A DNA stretch of 64,000 bases, from assembly GCA_963402885.1 (NCBI GenBank), contig OY727103.1:10814085-10878084 (forward strand), read 5' to 3'. This DNA is from Antedon bifida. Taxonomy: Eukaryota > Echinodermata > Crinoidea > Comatulida > Antedonidae. How positions within the stretch are numbered: position 1 is the stretch's first letter; each line of letters begins with the position of its first letter. The notes under the pieces are model-generated. The model had not been told where the DNA came from. It worked only from the letters and a program-made list of their open reading frames with translations, and ran no database searches. Shown piece after piece: positions 51,735 through 64,000 of the stretch. The translations under genes and the position numbers were made by a program.

Positions 51735-53930
51735 AGCATTTCGATAAAACTTTTCAAACAAAAACAAAAAAGTGCATACAATAGCTTAATATCGTATTTG
51801 GAGACGTTTTGACCATTTTGTGCATTTCGATGACACTTTTCACACAAAAACATCAATGTTCATACAACAGCTTATTATCGTATTTGGAGACGTTTTAGAC
51901 CATTTTGTGCGTTTCATTACACAAAACATCAAAGTGCAAAAAAGAGTTCCAAATCGCATTTGGAGACGTTTTAGACCATTTTGTGAATTTCGAAAAAACT
52001 TTTCACACAAAAATATCAAAGTGCTTAAAATCACATTTGAAACAGTTTTAGACCATTTTGAGCATTTCGATAAAACTTTTCACACAAAACATTAAAGTGC
52101 ACAAAATAGCTTCAAATCGCATTTGGAGACGTTTTAGACCATTTTGTGCATTTCGATGAAACTTGGTTACACATAAACATCAAAGTGCCCAAAAGAGTTC
52201 CAAATCGCATTTGCAGACGTTTTAGACCATTTTGTGCATTTCGAAAAAACTTTTCAAACAAAAACATCAAAGTGCATACAATAGCTTAATATCGTATTTG
52301 GAGACGTTTTAGACCATTTTGTGCATTTCGATGAAACTTTTCACACAAAACATAAAAGTGCACAAAATAGCTTCAAATCGCATTTGTAGACGTTTTAGAC
52401 CATTTTGTGGATTTCGAAAAAACTTTTCACACAAAAACATCAAAGTGCATACAATAGCTTAATATCGTATTTGGAGACGTTTTAGACCATTTTGTGCATT
52501 TCGATGAAACTTTTCACCCAAAACATAAAAGTGCACAAAATAGCTTCAAATCGCATTTGGAGACATTTTAGACAATTTTGTGCATTTCGATGAAACTTTT
52601 CACACAAAAACATCAAAGTGCATACAATAGCTTAATATCGTATTTGGAGACGTTTTAGACCATTTTGTGCATTTCAATGAAACTTTTCACACAAAACAAC
52701 AAAGTGCACAAAATAGCTTCAAATCGCATTTGGAGACGTTTTAGACCATTTTGTGCATTTCGAAAAAACTTGATTACACAAAAATATCAAAGTGCTTAAA
52801 ATCACATTTGAAACCGTTTTAGACCATTTTGAGCATTTCGATAAAACTTTTCACACAAAACATTAAAGTGCACAAAATAGCTTCAAATCGCATTTGGAGA
52901 CGTTTTAGACCATTTTGTGCATTTCGATGAAACTTGGTTACACAAAAACATCAAAGTGCACAAAAGAACTCAAAATCGCATTTGGAGACGTTTTAGACCA
53001 TTTTGAGCATTTCGAAAAAACTTTTCACTCAAAAACATCAAAGTGCATACAATAGCTTAATATAGTATTTGGAGACGTTTTAGACCATTTTGAGCATTTC
53101 GATAAAACTTTTCACACAAAACATTAAAGTGCACAGAATAGCTTCAAATCGCATTTGGAGACGTTTTAGACCATTTTGTGCATTTCGATGAAACTTGGTT
53201 ACACAAAAACATCAAAGTGCACAAAAGAGTTCCAAATCGCATTTGAGACGTTTTAGACCATTTTGTGCATTTCGAAAAAACTTTTCACACAAAAACATCA
53301 AAGTGCATACAATAGCTTACTATCATATTTGGAGACGTTTTAGACCATTTTGTGCATTTCGATGAAACTTTTCACACAAAACATAAAAGTGCATAAAATA
53401 GCTTCAAATCGCATTTGGAGACGTTTTAGACCATTTTGTGCATTTCGATGAAACTTTTCACACAAAAACATCAAAGTGCATACAATAGCTTAATATCGTA
53501 TTTGGAGACGTTTTAGACCATTTTGTGCATTTCGATGAAACTTTTCACACAAAACCATCAAAGTGCATAAAATATCTTCAAATCGCATTTGCAGACGTTT
53601 TAGACCATTTTGTGCATTTCGATGAAACTTAGTTACACAAAAACATCAAAGTGCTTAAAATCACATTTGAAACCGTTTTAGACCATTTCGAGCATTTCTA
53701 TAAAACTTTTGACACAAAACATCAAAGTGCACAAAAGAACTCAAAATCGCATTTGGAGACGTTTTAGACCATTTTGAGCATTTCGAAAAAACTTTTCACT
53801 CAAAAACATCAAAGTGCATACAATAGCTTAATATAGTATTTGGAGACGTTTTAGACCATTTTGAGCATTTCGATAAAACTTTTCACACAAAACATTAAAG
53901 TGCACAAAATAGCTTCAAATCGCATTTGGA

Positions 53931-56900
53931 GGCGTTTTAGACCATTTTGTGCATTTCGATGAAACTTTTCACCCAAAACATAAAAGTGCACAAAATAGCT
54001 TCAAATCGCATTTGGAGACATTTTTGACCAATTTGTGCATTTCGATGAAACTTTTTACACAAAAACAACAAAGTGCATACAATAGCTTAATATTGTATTT
54101 GGAGACGTTTTAGACCATTTTGTGCATTTCGATGAAACTTTTCAAACAAAAACATCAATGTGCATACAACAGCTTATTATCGCATTTGGAGACGTTTTAG
54201 ACCATTTTGTGCATTTCGAAAAAACTTTTCACACAAAAACATCAAAGTGCATACAATAGCTTAATATCGTATTTGGAGACGTTTTAGACCATTTTGTGCA
54301 TTTCGATGAAACTTTTCACACAAAACCATCAAAGTGCATAAAATATCTTCAAATCGCATTTGCAGACGTTTTAGACCATTTTGTGCATTTCGATGAAACT
54401 TAGTTACACAAAACATCAAAGTGCTTAAAATCACATTTGAAACCGTTTTAGACCATTTCGAGCATTTCTATAAAACTTTTGACACAAAACATCAAAATAA
54501 ACAAAAGAGCTCCAAATCGCATTTGGAGACGTTTTAGACCATTTTGAGCATTTCGAAAAAACTTTTCACTCAAAAACATCAAAGTGCATACAATAGCTTA
54601 ATATAGTATTTGGAGACGTTTTAGACCATTTTGTGCATTTCGATGAAACTTTTCACACAAAACATCAAAGTGCACAAAATAGCTTCAAATCGCATTTGGA
54701 GACGTTTTAGACCATTTTGTGCATTTCGATGAAACTTGATTACACAAAAACATCAAAGTGCTTAAAATCACATTTGAAACCGTTTTAGAACATTTTGAGC
54801 ATTTCGAAAAAACATGTTAACATAAAAACACCAAAGTGCTTAGAATAGCTTTAAAACGGATTTGGAGACGTTTTAGACCATTTTGTGCATTTCGATGAAA
54901 CTTTTCACACAAAAACAACAAAGTGCATACAATATCTTAATATCGTATTTGGAGACGTTTTAGACCATTTTGTGCATTTCGATGAAACTTAGTTACACAA
55001 AAAAATCAAAGTGCTTAAAATCACATTTGAAACCGTTTTAGACCATTTCGATCATTTCTATAAAACTTTTGACACAAAACATCAAAGTGCACAAAAGAGC
55101 TCCAAATCGCATTTGGAGACGTTTTAGACCATTTTGTGCATTTCGAAAAAACTTTTCACACAAAAACATCAAAGTGCATACAATAGCTTAATATCGTATT
55201 TGGAGACGTTTTAGACCATTTTTTGCATTTCGATAAAACTTTTCACACAAAACATTAAAGTGCACAAAATAGCTTCAAATCGCATTTGGAGACGTTTTAG
55301 ACCATTTTGTGCATTTCGATGAAAATTGGTTACACAAAAACATCAAAGTGCACAAAAGAGTTCCAAATCGCATTTGGAGACGTTTTAGACCATTTTGTGC
55401 ATTTCGAAAAAACTTTTCACACAAAAACATCAAAGTGCATACAATAGCTTAATATCGTATTTGGAGACGTTTTAGACCATTTTGTGCATTTCGATGAAAC
55501 TTTTCACACAAAACATAAAAGTGCACAAAATAGCTTCAAATCGCATTTGGAGACGTTTTAGACCATTTTGTGCATTTCGAAGAAACTTTTCACACAAAAA
55601 CAACAAAGTGCATACAATATCTTAATATCGTATTTGGAGACGTTTTAGACCACTTTGTGCATTTCGATGAAACTTTTCACACACAACATCAAAGTGCACA
55701 AAATAGCTTCAAATCGCATTTGGAGACGTTTTAGACCATTTTGTGCGTTTTATTACACAAAACATCAAAGTGCACAAAATAGCTTAATATCGCATTTGGA
55801 GACGTTTTAGACCATTTTGTGCATTTCGAAAAAACTTGATTACACAAAAATATCAAAGTGCTTAAAATCACATTTGAAACCGTTTTAGACCATTTTGAGC
55901 ATTTCGATAAAACTTTTCAAACAAAAACAAAAAAGTGCATACAATAGCTTAATATCGTATTTGGAGACGTTTTGACCATTTTGTGCATTTCGATGAAACT
56001 TTTCACACAAAAACATCAATGTTCATACAACAGCTTATTATCGTATTTGGAGACGTTTTAGACCATTTTGTGCGTTTCATTACACAAAACATCAAAGTGC
56101 AAAAAAGAGTTCCAAATCGCATTTGGAGACGTTTTAGACCATTTTGTGAATTTCGAAAAAACTTTTCACACAAAAATATCAAAGTGCTTAAAATCACATT
56201 TGAAACAGTTTTAGACCATTTTGAGCATTTCGATAAAACTTTTCACACAAAACATTAAAGTGCACAAAATAGCTTCAAATCGCATTTGGAGACGTTTTAG
56301 ACCATTTTGTGCATTTCGATGAAACTTGGTTACACATAAACATCAAAGTGCCCAAAAGAGTTCCAAATCGCATTTGCAGACGTTTTAGACCATTTTGTGC
56401 ATTTCGAAAAAACTTTTCAAACAAAAACATCAAAGTGCATACAATAGCTTAATATCGTATTTGGAGACGTTTTAGACCATTTTGTGCATTTCGATGAAAC
56501 TTTTCACACAAAACATAAAAGTGCACAAAATAGCTTCAAATCGCATTTGTAGACGTTTTAGACCATTTTGTGGATTTCGAAAAAACTTTTCACACAAAAA
56601 CATCAAAGTGCATACAATAGCTTAATATCGTATTTGGAGACGTTTTAGACCATTTTGTGCATTTCGATGAAACTTTTCACCCAAAACATAAAAGTGCACA
56701 AAATAGCTTCAAATCGCATTTGGAGACATTTTAGACAATTTTGTGCATTTCGATGAAACTTTTCACACAAAAACATCAAAGTGCATACAATAGCTTAATA
56801 TCGTATTTGGAGACGTTTTAGACCATTTTGTGCATTTCAATGAAACTTTTCACACAAAACAACAAAGTGCACAAAATAGCTTCAAATCGCATTTGGAGAC

Positions 56901-58093
56901 GTTTTAGACCATTTTGTGCATTTCGAAAAAACTTGATTACACAAAAATATCAAAGTGCTTAAAATCACATTTGAAACCGTTTTAGACCATTTTGAGCATT
57001 TCGATAAAACTTTTCACACAAAACATTAAAGTGCACAAAATAGCTTCAAATCGCATTTGGAGACGTTTTAGACCATTTTGTGCATTTCGATGAAACTTGG
57101 TTACACAAAAACATCAAAGTGCACAAAAGAACTCAAAATCGCATTTGGAGACGTTTTAGACCATTTTGAGCATTTCGAAAAAACTTTTCACTCAAAAACA
57201 TCAAAGTGCATACAATAGCTTAATATAGTATTTGGAGACGTTTTAGACCATTTTGAGCATTTCGATAAAACTTTTCACACAAAACATTAAAGTGCACAGA
57301 ATAGCTTCAAATCGCATTTGGAGACGTTTTAGACCATTTTGTGCATTTCGATGAAACTTGGTTACACAAAAACATCAAAGTGCACAAAAGAGTTCCAAAT
57401 CGCATTTGAGACGTTTTAGACCATTTTGTGCATTTCGAAAAAACTTTTCACACAAAAACATCAAAGTGCATACAATAGCTTACTATCATATTTGGAGACG
57501 TTTTAGACCATTTTGTGCATTTCGATGAAACTTTTCACACAAAACATAAAAGTGCATAAAATAGCTTCAAATCGCATTTGGAGACGTTTTAGACCATTTT
57601 GTGCATTTCGATGAAACTTTTCACACAAAAACATCAAAGTGCATACAATAGCTTAATATCGTATTTGGAGACGTTTTAGACCATTTTGTGCATTTCGATG
57701 AAACTTTTCACACAAAACCATCAAAGTGCATAAAATATCTTCAAATCGCATTTGCAGACGTTTTAGACCATTTTGTGCATTTCGATGAAACTTAGTTACA
57801 CAAAAACATCAAAGTGCTTAAAATCACATTTGAAACCGTTTTAGACCATTTCGAGCATTTCTATAAAACTTTTGACACAAAACATCAAAGTGCACAAAAG
57901 AACTCAAAATCGCATTTGGAGACGTTTTAGACCATTTTGAGCATTTCGAAAAAACTTTTCACTCAAAAACATCAAAGTGCATACAATAGCTTAATATAGT
58001 ATTTGGAGACGTTTTAGACCATTTTGAGCATTTCGATAAAACTTTTCACACAAAACATTAAAGTGCACAAAATAGCTTCAAATCGCATTTGGA
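53931..58093 (+). repeat. Super-unit S, copy 3 (4,163 bp)
   Basis: It abuts copy 2 with no gap. At 53921-53934 a class A start (cgcatttgga) runs straight into ggcgttttag. That is a hybrid monomer made by exchange between the end of one S unit and the start of the next. It has one class G monomer (54814), the one-base loss giving cgttttgacc (55971) and gtggatttcg. After 58093 it goes on as 43693 did, so the order S then the gagacg series is shared. Confidence 0.9.
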
Positions 58094-60565
58094 GACGTTT
58101 TAGACCATTTTGTGCATTTCGATGAAACTTGGTTGCACAAAAACATCAAAGTGCACAAAAGAGTTCCAAATCGCATTTGAGACGTTTTAGACCATTTTGT
58201 GCATTTCGAAAAAACTTTTTACACAAAAACATCAAAGTGCATACAATAGCTTAATATCATATTTGGAGACGTTTTAGACCATTTTGTGCATTTCGATGAA
58301 ACTTTTCACACAAAACATAAAAGTGCATAAAATAGCTTCAAATCGCATTTGGAGACGTTTTAGACCATTTTGTGCATTTCGATGAAACTTGGTTACACAA
58401 AAACATCAAAGTGCACAAAAAAGTTCCAAATCGCATTTGGAGACGTTTTAGACCATTTTGTGCATTTCAAAAAAACTTTTCACACAAAAACATCAAAGTG
58501 CATACAATAGCTTAATATCGTATTTGGAGACGTTTTAGACCATTTTGTGCATTTCGATGAAACTTTTCACACAAAACATCAAAGTGCACAAAATAGCTTC
58601 AAATCGCATTTGGAGACGTTTTAGACCATTTTGTGCATTTCGATGAAACTTGATTACACAAAAACATCAAAGTGCTTAAAATCACATTTGAAACCGTTTT
58701 AGAACATTTTGAGCATTTCGAAAAAACTTTTCAAACAAAAACATCAATGTGCATAAAACAGCTTATTATCGCATTTGGAGACGTTTTAGACCATTTTGTG
58801 CATTTCGATGAAACTTTTCAAACAAAAACATCAATGTGCATACAACAGCTTATTATCGCATTTGGAGACGTTTTAGACCATTTTGTGCATTTCGAAAAAA
58901 CTTTTCTCACAAAAACATCAAAGTGCATACAATAGCTTAATATCGTATTTGGAGACGTTTTAAACCATTTTATGCATTTCGATGAAACTTTTCACACAAA
59001 ACATAAAAGTGCACAAAATAGCTTCAAATCGCATTTGTAGACGTTTTAGACCATTTTGTGCATTTCGAAACAACTTTTCACACAAAAACATCAAAGTGCA
59101 TACAATAGCTTAATATCATATTTGGAGACGTTTTAGACCATTTTGTGCATTTCGATGAAACTTTTCACACAAAACATAAAAGTGCATAAAATAGCTTCAA
59201 ATCGCATTTGGAGACGTTTTAGACCATTTTGTGCATTTCGATGAAACTTGGTTTACACTAAAACATCAAAGTGCACAAAAGAGTTCCAAATCGCATTTGG
59301 AGACGTTTTAGACCATTTTGTGCATTTCAAAAAAACTTTTCACACAAAAACATCAAAGTGCATACAATAGCTTAATATCGTATTTGGAGACGTTTTAGAC
59401 CATTTTGTGCATTTCGATGAAACTTTTCACACAAAACATCAAAGTGCACAAAATAGCTTCAAATCGCATTTGGAGACGTTTTAGACCATTTTGTGCATTT
59501 CGATGAAACTTGATTACACAAAAACATCAAAGTGCTTAAAATCACATTTGAAACCGTTTTAGAACATTTTGAGCATTTCGAAAAAACTTTTCAAACAAAA
59601 ACATCAATGTGCATAAAACAGCTTATTATCGCATTTGGAGACGTTTTAGACCATTTTGTGCATTTCGATGAAACTTTTCAAACAAAAACATCAATGTGCA
59701 TACAACAGCTTATTATCGCATTTGGAGACGTTTTAGACCATTTTGTGCATTTCGAATAAACTTTTCACACAAAAACATCAAAGTGCATACAATAGCTTAA
59801 TATCGTATTTGGAGACGTTTTAAACCATTTTGTGCATTTCGATGAAACTTTTCACACAAAACATAAAAGTGCACAAAATAGCTTCAAATCGCATTTGTAG
59901 ACGTTTTAGACCATTTTGTGCATTTCGAAACAACTTTTCACACAAAAACATCAAAGTGCATACAATAGCTTAATATCGTATTTGGAGACGTTTTAGACCA
60001 TTTTGTGCATTTCGATGAAACTTTTCACCCAAAACATAAAAGTGCACAAAATAGCTTCAAATCGCATTTGGAGACATTTTTGACAAATTTGTGCATTTCG
60101 ATGAAACTTTTTACACAAAAACAACAAAGTGCATACAATAGCTTAATATCGTATTTGGAGACGTTTTAGACCATTTTGTGCATTTCGATGAAACTTTTCA
60201 AACAAAAACATCAATGTGCATACAACAGCTTATTATCGCATTTGGAGACGTTTTAGACCATTTTGTGCATTTCGAAAAAACTTTTCACACAAAAAAATCA
60301 AAGTGCATACAATAGCTTAATATCGTATTTGGAGACGTTTTAGACCATTTTGTGCATTTCGATGAAACTTTTCACACAAAACCATCAAAGTGCATAAAAT
60401 AGCTTCAAATCGCATTTGCAGACGTTTTAGACCATTTTGTGCATTTCGATGAAACTTAGTTACACAAAAACATCAAAGTGCTTAAAATCACATTTGAAAC
60501 CGTTTTAGACCATTTCGAGCATTTCTATAAAACTTTTGACACAAAACATCAAAATGCACAAAAGA
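58094..60565 (+). repeat. Copy of the 33.5-35.9 kb region with an 860 bp tandem pair
   Basis: From about 58169 this matches 33505-35900 at an offset of 24664, changing to 24665 after a one-base insertion (cttggtttacac near 59251). It carries the same 859/860 bp doublet (about 58212-59071 and 59072-59930) and the aaaaaagttcc form. Private variants are ggttgcac near 58132 and ttttatgcattt near 58967. It leaves the match at 60566, going to gagctcc. Confidence 0.86.
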
Positions 60566-60681
60566 GCTCCAAATCGCATTTGGAGACGTTTTAGACCATT
60601 TTGAGCATTTCGAAAAAACTTTTCACTCAAAAACATCAAAGTGCATACAATAGCTTAATATAGTATTTGGAGACGTTTTAG

Positions 60682-61861
60682 ACCATTTTGTGCATTTCGA
60701 TGAAACTTTTCACACAAAACATCAAAGTGCACAAAATAGCTTCAAATCGCATTTGGAGACGTTTTAGACCATTTTGTGCATTTCGATGAAACTTGATTAC
60801 ACAAAAACATCAAAGTGCTTAAAATCACATTTGAAACCGTTTTAGAACATTTTGAGCATTTCGAAAAAACATGTTAACATAAAAACACCAAAGTGCTTAG
60901 AATAGCTTTAAAACGGATTTGGAGACGTTTTAGACCATTTTGTGCATTTCGATGAAACTTTTCACACAAAAACAACAAAGTGCATACAATATCTTAATAT
61001 CGTATTTGGAGACGTTTTAGACCATTTTGTGCATTTCGATGAAACTTAGTTACACAAAAAAATCAAAGTGCTTAAAATCACATTTGAAACCGTTTTAGAC
61101 CATTTCGATCATTTCTATAAAACTTTTGACACAAAACATCAAAGTGCACAAAAGAGCTCCAAATCGCATTTGGAGACGTTTTAGACCATTTTGTGCATTT
61201 CGAAAAAACTTTTCACACAAAAACATCAAAGTGCATACAATAGCTTAATATCGTATTTGGAGACGTTTTAGACCATTTTGTGCATTTCGATGAAACTTTT
61301 CACACAAAACATCAAAGTGCACAAAATAGCTTCAAATCGCATTTGGAGACGTTTTAGACCATTTTGTGCATTTCGATGAAACTAGATTACACAAAAACAT
61401 CAAAGTGCTTAAAATCACATTTGAAACCGTTTTAGAACATTTTGAGCATTTCGAAAAAACATGTTAACATAAAAACACCAAAGTGCTTAGAATAGCTTTA
61501 AAACGGATTTGGAGACGTTTTAGACCATTTTGTGCATTTCGATGAAACTTTTCACACAAAAACAACAAAGTGCATACAATATCTTAATATCGTATTTGGA
61601 GACGTTTTAGACCATTTTGTGCATTTCGATGAAACTTAGTTACACAAAAAAATCAAAGTGCTTAAAATCACATTTGAAACCGTTTTAGACCATTTCGATC
61701 ATTTCTATAAAACTTTTGACACAAAACATCAAAGTGCACAAAAGAGCTCCAAATCGCATTTGGAGACGTTTTAGACCATTTTGTGCATTTCGAAAAAACT
61801 TTTCACACAAAAACATCAAAGTGCATACAATAGCTTAATATCGTATTTGGAGACGTTTTAG
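60682..61861 (+). repeat. 590 bp 7-mer HOR, two tandem copies (third locus)
   Basis: Units 60682-61271 and 61272-61861 match 24550-25729 at a constant offset of 36132 and hold class G palindromes at 60871 and 61461. A private change is actagattac at 61381. With the loci at 13.2 and 24.6 kb this gives three doublets. The three S units carry the same HOR as a single copy. Confidence 0.92.
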
Positions 61862-62671
61862 ACCATTTTTTGCATTTCGATAAAACTTTTCACACAAAAC
61901 ATTAAAGTGCACAAAATAGCTTCAAATCGCATTTGGAGACGTTTTAGACCATTTTGTGCATTTCGATGAAAATTGGTTACACAAAAACATCAAAGTGCAC
62001 AAAAGAGTTCCAAATCGCATTTGGAGACGTTTTAGACCATTTTGTGCATTTCGAAAAAACTTTTCACACAAAAACATCAAAGTGCATACAATAGCTTAAT
62101 ATCGTATTTGGAGACGTTTTAGACCATTTTTTGCATTTCGATGAAACTTTTCACACAAAACATAAAAGTGCATAAAATAGCTTCAAATCGCATTTGGAGA
62201 CGTTTTAGACCATTTTGTGCATTTCGAAGAAACTTTTCACACAAAAACAACAAAGTGCATACAATATCTTAATATCGTATTTGGAGACGTTTTAGACCAC
62301 TTTGTGCATTTCGATGAAACTTTTCACACACAACATCAAAGTGCACAAAATAGCTTCAAATCGCATTTGGAGACGTTTTAGACCATTTTGTGCGTTTTAT
62401 TACACAAAACATCAAAGTGCACAAAATAGCTTAATATCGCATTTGGAGACGTTTTAGACCATTTTGTGCATTTCGAAAAAACTTGATTACACAAAAATAT
62501 CAAAGTGCTTAAAATCACATTTGAAACCGTTTTAGACCATTTTGAGCATTTCGATAAAACTTTTCACACAAAAACAAAAAAGTGCATACAATAGCTTAAT
62601 ATCGTATTTGGAGACGTTTTAGACCATTTTGTGCATTTCGATGAAACTTTTCACACAAAAACATCAATGTT
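61862..62671 (+). repeat. Post-590 bp segment, third copy
   Basis: Same order as 25730-26539: ccattttttgc, E with gaaaattgg, B, A, ccactttgtgc, A, 76 bp, D and cacaaaaacaaaaaag. The offset is 36132 and no rearrangement was seen. Confidence 0.86.
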
Positions 62672-64000
62672 CATACAACAGCTTATTATCGTATTTGGAG
62701 ACGTTTTAGACCATTTTGTGCGTTTCATTACACAAAACATCAAAGTGCAAAAAAGAGTTCCAAATCGCATTTGGAGACGTTTTAGACCATTTTGTGAATT
62801 TCGAAAAAACTTTTCACACAAAAACATCAAAGTGCATATAATAGCTTAATATCGTATTTGGAGACGTTTTAGACCATTTTGTGCATTTCAATGAAACTTT
62901 TCACACAAAACAACAAAGTGCACAAAATAGCTTCAAATCGCATTTGGAGACGTTTTAGACCATTTTGTGCGTTTCATTACACAAAACATCAAAGTGCACA
63001 AAATAGCTTAAAATCGCATTTGGAGACGTTTTAGACCATTTTGTGCATTTCGAAAAAACTTGATTACACAAAAATATCAAAGTGCTTAAAATCACATTTG
63101 AAACAGTTTTAGACCATTTTGAGCATTTCGATAAAATTTTTCACACAAAACATTAAAGTGCACAAAATAGCTTCAAATCGCATTTGGAGACGTTTTAGAC
63201 CATTTTGTGCATTTCGATGAAACTTGGTTACACATAAACATCAAAGTGCCCAAAAGAGTTCCAAATCGCATTTGCAGACGTTTTAGACCATTTTGTGCAT
63301 TTCGAAAAAACTTTTCAAACAAAAACATCAAAGTGCATACAATAGCTTAATATCGTATTTGGAGACGTTTTAGACCATTTTGTGCATTTCGATGAAACTT
63401 TTCACACAAAACATAAAAGTGCACAAAATAGCTTCAAATCGCATTTGTAGACGTTTTAGACCATTTTGTGCATTTCGAAAAAACTTTTCACACAAAAACA
63501 TCAAAGTGCATACAATAGCTTAATATCGTATTTGGAGACGTTTTAGACCATTTTGTGCATTTCGATGAAACTTTTCACCCAAAACATAAAAGTGCACAAA
63601 ATAGCTTCAAATCGCATTTGGAGACATTTTTGACCATTTTGTGCATTTCGATGAAACTTTTTACACAAAAACAACAAAGTGCATACAATAGCTTAATATC
63701 GTATTTGGAGACGTTTTAGACAATTTTGTGCATTTCGATGAAACTTTTCAAACAAAAACATCAATGTGCATACAACAGCTTATTATCGCATTTGGAGACG
63801 TTTTAGACCATTTTGTGCATTTCGAAAAAACTTTTCACACAAAAACATCAAAGTGCATACAATAGCTTAATATCGTATTTGGAGACGTTTTAGACCATTT
63901 TGTGCATTTCGATGAAACTTTTCACACAAAAACATAAAAGTGCATACAATAGCTTAATATCGTATTTGGAGACGTTTTAGACCATTTTGAGCATTTCGAT
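62672..64000 (+). repeat. HOR block P, copy 4, leaving the block near 63985
   Basis: Matches 26540-27857 at an offset of 36132. Private substitutions include gcatataatagc near 62836, gcttaaaatcgc near 63008 and aaaatttttc near 63136. At about 63985 it reads ttttgagcatttcgat where block P has ttttgtgcatttcgataaaac. The same exit is seen at 16041, so the array probably continues beyond the window as it does after 16 kb. It is cut by the window edge. Confidence 0.88.

Larger units (their letters stand above)
43811..53930 (+). repeat. Super-unit U2, about 10.1 kb
   Basis: Tandem copy of U1. It is longer because of the 251, 261 and 327 bp gains described under its sub-features. It ends exactly where unit S copy 3 begins, so the S unit was duplicated again after or independently of U. 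The U1 to U2 boundary falls in ordinary class B monomer sequence with nothing unusual at the join. Confidence 0.83.
49180..53930 (+). repeat. Super-unit S, copy 2 (4,751 bp)
   Basis: Matches copy 3 at an offset of 4751 in its first part and 4163 in its last part. The difference, 588 bp, equals the 261 bp plus 327 bp tandem gains found only here. It shares with copy 3 the variants caaaataaacaaaagagc (near 49741 and 54491), a missing base giving cgttttgacc (near 51811 and 55971) and gtggatttcg (near 52409 and 56572). Copies 2 and 3 are therefore closer to each other than to copy 1. Confidence 0.9.
1..64000 (+). repeat. Satellite DNA array, 76-88 bp monomer
   Basis: The window is wholly built from head-to-tail copies of one AT-rich monomer. 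Counting from the tttgg start, the first monomers begin at 23, 99, 186, 272, 348, 426, 512, 600, 687 and 773, giving lengths of 76, 87, 86, 76, 78, 86, 88, 87 and 86 bp. The monomer reads tttggagacg, then ttttagaccattttgtgc, then atttcgatgaaacttttc, then acacaaaacatcaaagtgc, then a variable linker of about 20 bp. I saw no inverted copy, no unrelated insertion and no gene. Known centromeric satellites show this mix of uniform orientation, HOR structure and lack of genes, so a centromeric or pericentromeric role is inferred. The family is not one I recognise. The array is open at both window edges. Confidence 0.97.

Noticed and set aside
1..64000. CRISPR array reading of regular repeats.
   Set aside because: There are no unique spacers: the sequence between conserved cores is itself repeated. 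The 76-88 bp period and kilobase HORs fit satellite DNA, and no cas genes exist here.
1..64000. Coding tandem-repeat protein (for example a large repeat domain gene).
   Set aside because: Mixed 76, 78, 86, 87 and 88 bp lengths break every frame within a few hundred bases, and stops occur in all six frames.
1..64000. Whole pattern as an assembly artefact from looping of one repeat.
   Set aside because: Private substitutions, locus-specific indels and differing junctions separate the copies, which an artificial loop would not create. Individual junctions could still be wrong and need read support.
1..64000. Telomeric repeats, rDNA or tRNA genes within the array.
   Set aside because: No telomere-like hexamer or heptamer runs and no recognisable tRNA or rRNA segment were seen.

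Overview
The whole 64 kb window is one uninterrupted tandem satellite array. It is AT-rich: a typical monomer is about 32% G+C by hand count. Monomers are 76-88 bp, most often 86 or 87 bp, and every one I read points the same way. The array starts before base 1 and runs past base 64000. I see no protein-coding gene, RNA gene, transposon, CRISPR array, promoter or terminator. The short open frames are by-products of 87 bp being 29 codons. Simple division gives about 750 monomers.

This is eukaryotic heterochromatin and most likely a centromeric or pericentromeric satellite. The reasons are the nested higher-order repeats (HORs), the fixed orientation, the absence of insertions, and a monomer whose dimer (172-174 bp) is close to one nucleosome repeat. 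I do not recognise the satellite family and cannot assign a species or kingdom from the sequence.

Monomer classes, named by the linker before the tttgg start: A (gcacaaaatagcttcaaatc, 86 bp); B (gcatacaatagcttaatatc, 87 bp); C (gcatacaacagcttattatc, preceded by catcaatg); D (gcttaaaatcacatttgaaa, 78 bp); E (gagttcc/gagctcc/gaactca linker, about 85-88 bp); a 76 bp class lacking about 10 bp; and a rare divergent class G (cttagaatagctttaaaacg). Nearly all share the core gacgttttagaccatttt and a cAAAGTGC box.

Layout. 1-5.4 kb: a 2,640 bp duplication (1-1777 repeated at 2641-4417). 5.4-13.0 kb: A/B/C/D/E mosaic with an internal 1,804 bp duplication. 13.0-15.1 kb: a 590 bp 7-mer HOR in tandem, carrying class G. 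15.1-16.5 kb: patchwork. 16.5-21.6 kb: a 2,497 bp tandem duplication. 21.3-23.9 kb: an 858 bp 10-mer HOR in three tandem copies. 23.9-26.5 kb: second 590 bp doublet. 25.7-37.3 kb: a second copy of 1.8-13.0 kb (offset about 24 kb), with an extra 685 bp tandem duplication near 29.4 kb. 34.4-53.9 kb: two tandem super-units of about 9.4-10.1 kb. Nested in these and continuing to 58.1 kb are three copies of a 4.16-4.75 kb unit (39529-43692, 49180-53930, 53931-58093). 58.1-60.6 kb: copy of 33.5-35.9 kb. 60.1-64.0 kb: copy of 24.0-27.9 kb, with a third 590 bp doublet.

The array has therefore grown by repeated in-register unequal exchange at many scales: 87, 261, 327, 590, 685, 858, 1804, 2497, 2640, about 4200, about 9400 and about 24000 bp. 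Copies are nearly identical and junctions fall inside monomers at homologous positions. All block coordinates come from reading by eye; boundaries are good to a few tens of bases.
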